The position numbers were made by a program, and so were the translations under genes. A stretch of DNA of 47,548 bases from Nitrosomonas sp. Nm51 (GTDB lineage Bacteria > Pseudomonadota > Gammaproteobacteria > Burkholderiales > Nitrosomonadaceae), in contig NZ_FOGH01000022.1 in NCBI RefSeq assembly GCF_900111165.1, positions 1 through 47,548 on the forward strand, read 5' to 3'. This document shows, in pieces, positions 41,557-47,548 of this stretch. Every line of letters starts with the position of its first letter. Positions within the stretch are counted from its first letter, which is position 1. The notes beneath the pieces were generated by a model. The model was not told the origin of the DNA. It made no database searches and was given only the letters and a program-made list of their open reading frames with translations.

Positions 41557-42258
41557 ATGACAAGAATATTACAAATAGTTATAACAATAACACTCATTGG
41601 TTGTCTGCTTGTGCCTCATGCACATGCAATTAATACCGGTACCTATGTACTGCACAATCATCCGGACGGCGGCATTGCTCCGCCATTATATGGTTTACGG
41701 CTTGATGGCTTATTGGGCGATCCGGCTAAAGAATACACATTCGATTTTGATCACAGCAACAGTAACATGCTGCTTACCTGGAATGGCAGCAGAATTGTTA
41801 TTGACGGTGTCGCCTATGGCGGTGAAGACACCGGCAGCGGTTATAAAGTAGGAACAACTGCTCTTTGGAATATTCATTTTGAATACGATACAGGTGTTTC
41901 GCAAACTGCAAATGGCGGCTTGAGCGATCTTATCGTAAATTCGGACAATGCGAATTTCGGCACAATCAGCAGCGGATTCGGTGCCTGGGAGCTTGAAGAT
42001 CAATCCAACAATGCCGGTCTAGCATTTCAATTAGGCGATGAAAACGGCAGCGGTCATCGCGGTTTTGCGGGAATTTCTGGCTGGGGCTGGATGAATCACG
42101 GCGCCAATTGTATCGCAGGAGACTGCAATCATATCTATGCAAGTGACTGGCTGTTCACTGCCGACCCCGCCCGGATTCCTTTGCCTTCGACAATCGGACT
42201 GCTGGGAACAGGTTTGCTGGGTTTGATGTTGCATCGCAGACAGAAGAAACTGCCTTGA
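41557..42258 (+). CDS. PEP-CTERM sorting-domain protein
   Basis: The protein has 233 residues. The signal peptide runs about 1-24 (ending AHA). The C-terminus has IPLPSTIGLLGTGLLGLMLHRRQKK: a Pro-rich PEP-like motif, a membrane helix and a basic tail (split here into pieces of fewer than 20 by function: IPLPST, then the helix, then HRRQKK). This is the exosortase recognition signal. The middle is a beta-rich, Gly/Asn/Asp-rich exported domain of unknown function. No exosortase is in the window. Confidence 0.9.
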   Translation: MTRILQIVITITLIGCLLVPHAHAINTGTYVLHNHPDGGIAPPLYGLRLDGLLGDPAKEYTFDFDHSNSNMLLTWNGSRIVIDGVAYGGEDTGSGYKVGTTALWNIHFEYDTGVSQTANGGLSDLIVNSDNANFGTISSGFGAWELEDQSNNAGLAFQLGDENGSGHRGFAGISGWGWMNHGANCIAGDCNHIYASDWLFTADPARIPLPSTIGLLGTGLLGLMLHRRQKKLP

Positions 42259-42285
42259 AAAACAGGCGATAAATAACAAGAAAAA

Positions 42286-42309
42286 TATTACGGACTGTGC
42301 TTCGTAATA
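42286..42309 (+). repeat. inverted repeat after the PEP-CTERM gene
   Basis: TATTACG (42286-42292) and CGTAATA (42303-42309) form a 7-bp stem with a 10-nt loop. No T-run follows. Confidence 0.45.
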
Positions 42310-42371
42310 AGTGCTTAAACCAAAAAATGCAGACAGGAAATTACAATCTGCAGATGCCGGTTTAAATTCCG

Positions 42372-42445
42372 CCGTCTTGTTGGAGTAATAATATATTTAC
42401 AGATTGGCCTTTTAGGCCAACATTCAGCAAGACGGTAATTTTTAC
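42372..42445 (+). terminator. nested hairpins with trailing T-run, probable terminator
   Basis: Outer arms CCGTCTTG (42372-42379) and CAAGACGG (42428-42435) enclose an inner hairpin TTGGCC-TTTTA-GGCCAA (42404-42420). A T-rich run follows. It most likely ends transcription from the PEP-CTERM gene. Confidence 0.5.
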
Positions 42446-42527
42446 GTCACCAGTCTTCGTTCATGCGTTATTACGCGCTGTCATGATGCTGTACTGTATA
42501 AGAATTAACGGGTAATCAATAGCCGTA

Positions 42528-43031
42528 TCAATAATTCTGCAGATAATTCAGCAATAACAAAACGCGATTCTTGATTATCGTGACGCGGTAATTTCCGCGG
42601 GAGATAACCGAAGCGCTGCCGAAGCTCTCCATAGTCCAGTTAGCCGCAATAAATTCAAATGCGACATCCCTGTATCCAAGCCACTTGCGTTGCGATGCGT
42701 ACAGCGCGCTTTGCATGTCATCACTCAATTGATCCATCAGCCGGTTGTATACCTGATTCAGTTCTTTATCCAGAAATTGTTCATATGCTGCATAGGCTGC
42801 CAGATAGTCTTGCGTGGTTTGCGCTGTCTGTTGAGCAGCTCGCTCATAGGATTGTGCGCGTCCATTGAATTCAGCGATATAATCCGGTGCATCCGGATTA
42901 TCCAAAGCCAGAACGGTGCCACTTAAACAGCTAAACCAGCCCAGCAGAACCAAGCCATAAATGCAGTTTGCCAGGCAACAGGTCAATCCGCTGTGTATCC
43001 TGTTACCAGCGCTCATAGATATTGTCGGCAT
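42528..43031 (-). CDS. LprI-type (DUF1311) secreted protein
   Basis: The protein has 167 residues. A hydrophobic segment (about 22-42) ending near VLA is a signal peptide; a start at 43016 is also possible. The C-terminal part LDKELNQVYNRLMDQLS...QRKWLGYRDVAFEFI is the DUF1311 core, found in LprI, a lysozyme inhibitor of mycobacteria. The start overlaps the end of the lysozyme gene by 29 bp on the same strand. Inhibition of that lysozyme is an inference. Confidence 0.8.
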   Translation of the reverse strand: MPTISMSAGNRIHSGLTCCLANCIYGLVLLGWFSCLSGTVLALDNPDAPDYIAEFNGRAQSYERAAQQTAQTTQDYLAAYAAYEQFLDKELNQVYNRLMDQLSDDMQSALYASQRKWLGYRDVAFEFIAANWTMESFGSASVISRGNYRVTIIKNRVLLLLNYLQNY

Positions 43032-43524
43032 AAATTTTCCACTCGGCGTTGCGCCGGTTGACGAGCCCCTGCATCACTTTTCCCTGAGACTTTTTCCACG
43101 CTTTCCATGCTGTTTCCAGACCGGGATAGCCGGTCTGTGCGGACGGATTGTTGACCAGCTTAAGTGCGGAAGAACTGCCAAAATTGCCCAGACCGATGTT
43201 AAAAGACAGTATCACCAATGCATCAAACTGGTTTTGCGAAATGACAGCCGTCACTTTGTCATTGACGCCATCAACAAATGGCGTCAGGTCCTGCACGAAT
43301 AATATTCGGGCCTGAGCTGTTGTTATCCCCAGTTTATACATATCACCTGAACGGCTCCACTCATCCCGGCTGATCAGATGACCGTAGCCGATTGTCGCAC
43401 CCTTGTCCCAATTCGAAATTTCTGCGCCGGTCTGATCGTCGTAAGGCTTTCCCCTGAATGCTTCAACCGACATAAGCAGTTGCATACCGTTCTCACTCAT
43501 TTGATAGCGAACTGTTTGTTGCAT
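43003..43524 (-). CDS. phage-type lysozyme (GH24)
   Basis: The protein has 173 residues, with a GGAG ribosome site. Catalytic Glu21 is in LLMSVEAFRGKPYDD, and the TIGYGHLI motif with the catalytic-site Thr follows. Later NQFDALVILSFNIGLGNF and GLVNRRNAEWKIY are conserved in T4-lysozyme relatives. There is no signal peptide, so release needs a holin, lysis, or a secretion system, none of which is seen nearby. It is followed by the LprI-type gene in an overlapping pair. Confidence 0.9.
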   Translation of the reverse strand: MQQTVRYQMSENGMQLLMSVEAFRGKPYDDQTGAEISNWDKGATIGYGHLISRDEWSRSGDMYKLGITTAQARILFVQDLTPFVDGVNDKVTAVISQNQFDALVILSFNIGLGNFGSSSALKLVNNPSAQTGYPGLETAWKAWKKSQGKVMQGLVNRRNAEWKIYADNIYERW

Positions 43525-43586
43525 GATCGATCTCCTGCATTTTGTTTTGCTGACGTGCTTACGGACCTGACCCAGCTGCTCTAAGC

Positions 43587-43632
43587 TGTTTTAGGCTGTT
43601 TGGGGTTGTTTTAAGCCGCTTTTGGCGTTTTT
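43587..43632 (-). promoter_or_regulatory. phased A-tracts upstream of the lysozyme gene
   Basis: T-tracts on the plus strand (A-tracts for the lysozyme strand) at 43589-43592, 43599-43601, 43609-43612, 43620-43623 and 43628-43632 recur about every 10 bp within a degenerate repeat. This spacing is that of intrinsically curved DNA and it lies 65-110 bp upstream of the lysozyme start. Confidence 0.6.
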
Positions 43633-43733
43633 AGCCGCTTATAAATTCACCGGTTTGTTCCTGCGCCATCATACAATATACACTGTCATGCGTCAGCCGG
43701 TTTTTTTTACTGTGAATAACGAGAGGAGATATT

Positions 43734-44126
43734 ATGACAATTGAGGGAATGAATCACTTTACGGTCATCAGCAGCGATCTGGAAAGAAGCAAAACGTTTT
43801 ATTTAAAAATACTTGGGCTGCGTGAAGGTTACAGGCCGCCAATGGACTCAACCGGCGCGTGGCTTTATGCGGGCGACCAAAAACATTCTATTCTGCATAT
43901 CATGGCCGAACGGCCGATGCCGGAACAGGCGCCCGGCGTCATTGATCATATGGCTTTTACCGCCACCAATCTGCAGTCGGCTATCGACACGCTCAAGCAG
44001 CACAATATCACGTACAAATTAAACCGGATGCAGGAACTTGGGGTCTGGCAGTTATTTTTTTTCGACCCGGATGGCGCCAAGATTGAACTGGATTTTGCCG
44101 CAGAGGAACCTGCGCCTGCCGAATAA
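43734..44126 (+). CDS. VOC-family (glyoxalase-like) protein
   Basis: The protein has 130 residues, with a GAGGAG ribosome site. Paired beta-alpha-beta-beta-beta modules are seen. The putative metal ligands are His8 (GMNHFTVI), the His in HSILHIM or VIDHMAF, and the Glu in GAKIELDF. This could be a lactoylglutathione-type lyase, a dioxygenase or a resistance protein; the reaction cannot be told. Confidence 0.85.
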   Translation: MTIEGMNHFTVISSDLERSKTFYLKILGLREGYRPPMDSTGAWLYAGDQKHSILHIMAERPMPEQAPGVIDHMAFTATNLQSAIDTLKQHNITYKLNRMQELGVWQLFFFDPDGAKIELDFAAEEPAPAE

Positions 44127-44412
44127 TAAATTCTGCTTGTTTTTCAGGCAAAAGGACAGGTTTCTGTGCCGCAGAACATGTCAGAGCATACTCAAGGCGC
44201 AAAAACGACGATAAATTTGTCCGAAAAACAAACCCGAAGGACGCGGCACATTTCTGCTCCTGTATTTTTCATGTCAATTATTTCGTCAGTTGCATGACGC
44301 CATACCGGGCAGCTTTGGTTTCGAACACACTTACCAATGTTTTAATCCAGGCGCAGCGCACGCACAGCGGAGCGTGAAAAAATGCAGAATGTTAGCAATC
44401 ATATAGCTGCGT
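44127..44412. other. intergenic stretch, nothing seen
   Basis: About 290 bp between two convergent genes without an open frame, clear hairpin or repeat that can be supported. Confidence 0.4.
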
Positions 44413-45198
44413 CTATTTTACGCAACGTGGTTTTTTTCCGGCTGCGTGCGCCTGCCGCATCAGGTTGAGCGATTCAGGCATCAAAGCCCGCAAATCTTCA
44501 ATGCGCGTGCCATGCGACGGGTGCGTAGATAAAAACTCAGGCGGGCGCGCACCCTGGCTGGCCTGCGCCATTTTCTGCCATAAGGTGATGCTCTCGGTCG
44601 GATCAAAACCCGCCCTGGCCATCAGTTCGACGCCGATGTCGTCCGCCTCGCTTTCATGCAACCGGCTAAACGGCATGATAATACCGTATTGCGCTCCGAC
44701 GCCCAGCAGACTGACCGCTGTCTGCCCCAAAGCAGTTTGTGGCGCCGCAACAGCAGCAATCAGCGACACCCCCACCTGCGCACCCAGCTTTTGCGACATA
44801 CGCTCATTACTGTGCTTCGCGAGTACGTGACCGACCTCGTGCCCTATCACCGAAGCCAACTGATCCTGATTGTCAACCAGATTCACCAGCCCGGTATGCA
44901 CGCCGATTTTGTTTCCGGGTAACGCAAAAGCATTCAAGGTGTCATCCTCAAAAACAACCACTTCCCAATTACCGCTGACTTCAGCGGTAATTGCATCAGC
45001 AACACACTGCACAAACTGGTTGACCTGCGGATTATTGCTGACCGGTTTTTCAGACTTCAGATTATTAAAAGCCTGCAATCCCATGGCGTCGACTTCATCG
45101 TCCGGCATAAAAATCAACTGGCTCCTTCCCGTTGGCGACGTGGCGCAGGCTGACAACGCCAGTATCAACATGATGGCTGTTACTGTTCGAATATACAT
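44413..45198 (-). CDS. M48-family lipoprotein metalloprotease
   Basis: The protein has 261 residues. A lipoprotein signal peptide ends in the lipobox LALSAC (Cys18). The zinc-protease motif HEVGHVLAKHS (HExxH) is intact, with the third zinc ligand Glu in LHESEADDIG. The fold is that of LoiP/YcaL-like periplasmic proteases of the envelope. Probably anchored to a membrane facing the periplasm; substrate unknown. Confidence 0.92.
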   Translation of the reverse strand: MYIRTVTAIMLILALSACATSPTGRSQLIFMPDDEVDAMGLQAFNNLKSEKPVSNNPQVNQFVQCVADAITAEVSGNWEVVVFEDDTLNAFALPGNKIGVHTGLVNLVDNQDQLASVIGHEVGHVLAKHSNERMSQKLGAQVGVSLIAAVAAPQTALGQTAVSLLGVGAQYGIIMPFSRLHESEADDIGVELMARAGFDPTESITLWQKMAQASQGARPPEFLSTHPSHGTRIEDLRALMPESLNLMRQAHAAGKKPRCVK

Positions 45199-45290
45199 GG
45201 ATGTCGGTTCCTAAAAAATTGCGTTAAACTGTGACGCTATTGTATACCGAACAGCCGCGGTTCCTGAGTTCCGCTGCGCCGGTTCGTATA

Positions 45291-45911
45291 TTATTCTGCC
45301 AGCAACGCAACGACTTCATCATCACCGACCTGCTGAAACACCTGATAAAACTGACCAACGGCATAAAAAAGCGCCGGCGACTCAAGACAAACTGTTTCAT
45401 CGGCATAGGACGCCACTTTGCGCAGCGTCTCTGGCGGCGCTACCGGTACGGCACAAACCAGTTTTTTTGGATTTCTGGCGCGCAGGGCATGCAAGGCGGC
45501 GATCATGGTTGATCCCGTCGCCAGGCCGTCATCCACCACAATCACAACGCGTCCCTCAGGATTCAACGGTGGACGGACCGGTGTATACAATTTACGCCGC
45601 GCCCGCATAATCTCAAGCTGTTTATTCTTTTCCAGCTCAGCATAGTGCGGATCGTGCACAATCTGATCCGCTTCCGGCGTCAGATAAGTCCACCCCGTCT
45701 CATCAACAGCGCCAATGGCCAGTTCCGGATTACCGGGCGCCCCCAGTTTACGGACAAGCACAATATCCATCTCACCGTGCAGTGTCCCGGAAATGATCTT
45801 TGCCATGGGCACCGCACCGCGCGGTATCGCCAGCACCAACGGGCGCCGCCCCTGATACTGCGCCAACCGTTCCGCCAGCTTTTCAGCCGCATCGTCACGA
45901 TCTTGAAACAT
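45291..45911 (-). CDS. phosphoribosyltransferase-family protein
   Basis: The protein has 206 residues from ATG 45911; the GGAGG ribosome site is spaced for it rather than for the GTG one codon earlier. The PRPP-binding loop is VVIVVDDGLATGSTMIAAL; the N-terminal LAIPRGAVPMAKII and the MDIVLVRKLGAPGNPELAIGA segments are typical of the family. These proteins are often near hemerythrins or hydrolases; the substrate is not known. A hemerythrin gene lies divergent at 46022. Confidence 0.88.
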   Translation of the reverse strand: MFQDRDDAAEKLAERLAQYQGRRPLVLAIPRGAVPMAKIISGTLHGEMDIVLVRKLGAPGNPELAIGAVDETGWTYLTPEADQIVHDPHYAELEKNKQLEIMRARRKLYTPVRPPLNPEGRVVIVVDDGLATGSTMIAALHALRARNPKKLVCAVPVAPPETLRKVASYADETVCLESPALFYAVGQFYQVFQQVGDDEVVALLAE

Positions 45912-46021
45912 CACTGGCCTCCATCTATTTTATTGAATTCGAATCCGCACGAAGTATTATAAATACGCGCAAAAGGATAAAATAACAGAAAACGATTTGT
46001 CTGTATCAATTGGAGTATCTT

Positions 46022-46465
46022 TTGAAACGAAGCCCCGCACTGAAAGCGTTATCCATCGACCATCATCACGGCCTGGTATTGGCACACAAAGCCAAAAAAG
46101 CGGCGGCGCAGGAACTGAGCGGCAATGAACTGCAGGCCATCTGGATGGAATTGCAGGAACACGCAGACGCGGTTCTGGCCGCGCATTTTGAAATCGAAGA
46201 GTCCTACATCGCTGCCGCGTTCGCTGCGTTTGGTGATCCGCATCTTATACAACTGGCTGACCGGCTGACCGCCGAACATGCGGCATTGCGACAATTACTG
46301 TCCCCTGATACCCCGCGGAATGCTGCCAATTTAAAACAGCTTGGCGAGCTGTTACAACAGCATATTCGATTTGAAGAACGCGAATTATTCGAAGCGGCCC
46401 AGACAGCGCTCGATGAAGATACGTTACAAGCCATTGCCACCGCATGTGATGCACGGCACAATTGA
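46022..46465 (+). CDS. hemerythrin-domain protein
   Basis: The protein has 147 residues starting at TTG 46022, 6 bp after a TGGAG ribosome site; a TTG at 46010 overlaps that site and is less likely. Iron-ligand pattern of hemerythrin: His in IDHHHG, H...E in LAAHFEIEE, His in TAEHAAL, and H...E in QHIRFEE. The four-helix bundle could bind O2 or NO through a diiron centre. Divergent from the phosphoribosyltransferase. Confidence 0.85.
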   Translation: MKRSPALKALSIDHHHGLVLAHKAKKAAAQELSGNELQAIWMELQEHADAVLAAHFEIEESYIAAAFAAFGDPHLIQLADRLTAEHAALRQLLSPDTPRNAANLKQLGELLQQHIRFEERELFEAAQTALDEDTLQAIATACDARHN

Positions 46466-46595
46466 TAGCATATCGATCGTATTTTCACGATATAATGGCT
46501 TGCTTTCTGATGGAAGGTATTCAGTTAGAGTTAAGGGTAAGTGTCGGAAGCGACCCGGAGCAGACGGTGGGATAGGGAAAGTTCATCCTCAACAG

Positions 46596-46660
46596 AGATA
46601 ACGGCTCGCTTCAGCGAGCCGGCACGCATTCCGCGCGCGATCTAATCTTATTCGTTATGA
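46596..46660 (-). other. possible degenerate attC-like site after brnA
   Basis: Read on the minus strand, TCATAAC overlaps the brnA stop and GTTATCT lies 65 bp on, an outer inverted pair as in integron attC sites. Inside is an off-centre hairpin CGGCTCGC-TTCA-GCGAGCCG (46602-46621). The arms are not symmetrical, so this is a weak candidate. The hairpin could also be a structured end for the hemerythrin transcript. Confidence 0.3.
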
Positions 46661-46664
46661 TGCG
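46653..46664. repeat. 12-bp inverted repeat, left copy (brnTA flank)
   Basis: CGTTATGATGCG here is repeated exactly in the opposite orientation at 47131-47142, so the pair brackets the brnTA module. This copy encodes the last residues and stop of BrnA. Confidence 0.8.
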
Positions 46665-46861
46665 GCTTTCTTTTGATTTTCGAGAATCTTTCTCAAGGCA
46701 TCGTTTACCGCTTTGGAATTTGGGAAGGCCTTCGAGAGATCCGGGTCGATGACTACAACATTCGTCCCTTTTTGATATTGATCGAAATACTTCCCCCTGA
46801 CGCCTTTTCCAAGCGATTTCAAGTCGTATTCCTTTTCGAGATCGTCGTTAGTATTGCTCAT
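46655..46861 (-). CDS. BrnA-like antitoxin
   Basis: The protein has 68 residues. The N-terminal part has EKEYDLKSLGKGVRGKYF, and the C-terminal helical part KAVNDALRKILENQ resembles the DNA-binding/dimerising tail of small antitoxins that follow brnT. Its start overlaps the end of the brnT frame by 14 bp, as in brnTA operons. It is intact, unlike the toxin. Identity as BrnA sensu stricto is uncertain. Confidence 0.7.
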   Translation of the reverse strand: MSNTNDDLEKEYDLKSLGKGVRGKYFDQYQKGTNVVVIDPDLSKAFPNSKAVNDALRKILENQKKAAS

Positions 46862-47119
46862 AGGCTGATCTCTCTTTTCGGGTCATTTCTCGGGTGGAAA
46901 TTATTCTAATTTTATCATCTCTATCGGTATGGGACACGACTAAGTATTTGCCGTCGGAACCCCTTCCAAATGTTAGAAAGCGGTCCTCTCTATCAGAGTG
47001 GGCAGGATCACCAAATGTGATAGCTAACGGATCTCCAAATACCGTGGCTGCTTCGTCAAAAGAAACACCATGCTTGCTCCTATTTGAAGCTGCCTTTTTT
47101 CATCCCACTCAAAGTTCAC
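46848..47119 (-). pseudogene. brnT: BrnT-family toxin gene with a one-base frameshift
   Basis: On the minus strand a GTG at 47119 opens with NFEWDEK, then a run of six A. Restoring one A gives KAASNRSKHGVSFDEAATVF and on through FGRGSDGKYLVVSHTDR and RIISTREMTRKERSAYEQY to a stop at 46848, a complete 90-residue BrnT (DUF497) ribonuclease toxin. As written, the frame runs into a stop about 30 codons in. The defect lies in the A-run at 47095-47100. Sequencing error or slippage are alternatives. Confidence 0.8.
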
Positions 47120-47130
47120 GGCGATTGTTT

Positions 47131-47142
47131 CGCATCATAACG
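47131..47142. repeat. 12-bp inverted repeat, right copy (brnTA flank)
   Basis: CGCATCATAACG, the exact reverse complement of the copy at 46653-46664. It includes the core end of the attC-like site, 12 bp upstream of the brnT GTG. Confidence 0.8.
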
Positions 47143-47206
47143 CTGGAATTCAGACGCCGACAGCCCGCGTAGCGGGGTGGCGGTCGGCTGCAATGACTTG
47201 TTAGCT
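47135..47206 (-). other. attC-like integron recombination site
   Basis: On the minus strand the 72-bp element starts AGCTAACAAG and ends CCAGCGTTATGA. Between lies a long imperfect hairpin with arms GCCGAC/GTCGGC and a CCCGC-TA-CGCGGG-type tip. TAACAA at one end and GCGTTA at the other, with a hairpin and no coding sequence, is the plan of integron attC sites. brnT starts just after the core, as in a cassette. No integrase is in the window. Confidence 0.5.
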
Positions 47207-47253
47207 GCTATGCGTGATGAGTTGCTGGATAGCATTGCTGAACAGATACGGCT

Positions 47254-47548
47254 GTAGCCGTCCAGCCCCACCATCTACAAACTAGAATCTGATCTGTTTA
47301 TCCTCGGGTATTTTCAAAGGAGGATGACGAGTGACAACACAGGAACAACAGTTGCGTCATATTAGGGCGTGGCAGTCGAGCGGATTGTCGCAGACGTCTT
47401 ATTGTCGCAAGCATGGCTTGAACAGCAAGACTTTTGGAAACTGGCTGCGTACTTAGTCGGCCCTGAAAAAGGATATTTTGAAAATTCTTCTTCGCAAAAA
47501 TATTTGCCAGAAATTTTTTATCCTGTCTGTACATTTTTTTCAGAAATT
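47254..47548 (+). mobile_element. IS66-type element, left end and start (partial)
   Basis: The right edge carries an ORF of the IS66 TnpA type. The element probably starts near 47254 (GTAGCCGTCCAGCCCCACCA), about 77 bp before the ORF. Neither terminal repeat nor target duplication can be checked inside the window. Confidence 0.5.
47331..47456 (+). CDS. IS66-type TnpA accessory protein, truncated by a stop
   Basis: From GTG 47331, behind a strong AAGGAGG ribosome site, 41 codons encode MTTQEQQLRHIRAWQSSGLS, then QTSYCRKHGLNSKTFGNWLR and a TAG. The pattern W..SGLSQ..YCR.HGL....F..W is the helix-turn-helix of IS66 TnpA, which normally continues for some 60-80 residues. The in-frame stop suggests an inactive copy. 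Confidence 0.65.
   Translation: MTTQEQQLRHIRAWQSSGLSQTSYCRKHGLNSKTFGNWLRT

Noticed and set aside
46894..47172. 92-residue plus-strand frame
   Set aside because: It is antisense to the frameshifted brnT, whose family pattern is clear on the other strand.

Overview
The window reads as chromosome of a moderate-GC betaproteobacterium, most likely a nitrifier-type Nitrosomonadaceae member (Nitrosomonas-like). Gene content and order support this: fmdB-aspS-nudB, a clustered bioBFHCD operon, pilMNOPQ divergent from a PBP1A gene, ftsK-lolA-rarA-serS, xseB-ispA-dxs-folE2, a PEP-CTERM exosortase substrate, and brnTA plus IS debris. The genus is an inference from this combination, not from any marker gene. 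No rRNA, tRNA or CRISPR array was seen.

Layout. 1-235 is the end of an ISAs1-type insertion sequence. 320-3027 holds fmdB, aspS and nudB. 3060-7606 (minus) is the biotin operon bioB-bioF-bioH-bioC-bioD. 7728-8942 holds comF-like and trmL genes. 8948-13908 (minus) is the type IV pilus operon pilM-N-O-P-Q, divergent from the PBP1A gene (14100-16418). 16468-18949 holds a TetR regulator, an RDD membrane protein and a degenerate GGDEF protein. 19091-25547 is ftsK-lolA-rarA-serS plus a phasin-like ORF, followed by rdgC and a DUF2007 protein. 27333-29325 (minus) is a small RiPP operon: a Cys-repeat precursor (HvfA/BufA-like), an MNIO/DUF692 enzyme and a DUF2063 partner. It faces an unrecognised membrane-anchored protein. 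30966-36479 holds murJ and, convergent to it, xseB-ispA-dxs-folE2. 36703-38394 is a gamma-glutamyltransferase gene with a 13-bp G tract in its coding strand. 38620-46465 is a looser accessory stretch: an HDOD protein, an alcohol dehydrogenase, a PEP-CTERM protein with a near-consensus sigma-54 promoter, a GH24 lysozyme overlapping an LprI-type protein, a VOC protein, an M48 lipoprotein protease, a phosphoribosyltransferase and a hemerythrin. 46596-47548 is a mobile-looking end: BrnT/BrnA with a frameshifted toxin, attC-like sites, and the start of an IS66-type element.

How the genes work together. Most of the window is housekeeping: tRNA charging, cofactor and isoprenoid synthesis, envelope growth, chromosome segregation and pili. 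The most distinctive system is the RiPP operon. Its secreted precursor carries two 28-residue units, each with three Cys-Gly sites, next to the MNIO/partner pair known to modify such cysteines for metal handling. Other points worth a second look are the poly-G tract in ggt, the lysozyme/LprI overlap with phased A-tracts upstream, the sigma-54 promoter of the PEP-CTERM gene, and the brnTA/attC/IS66 junction.
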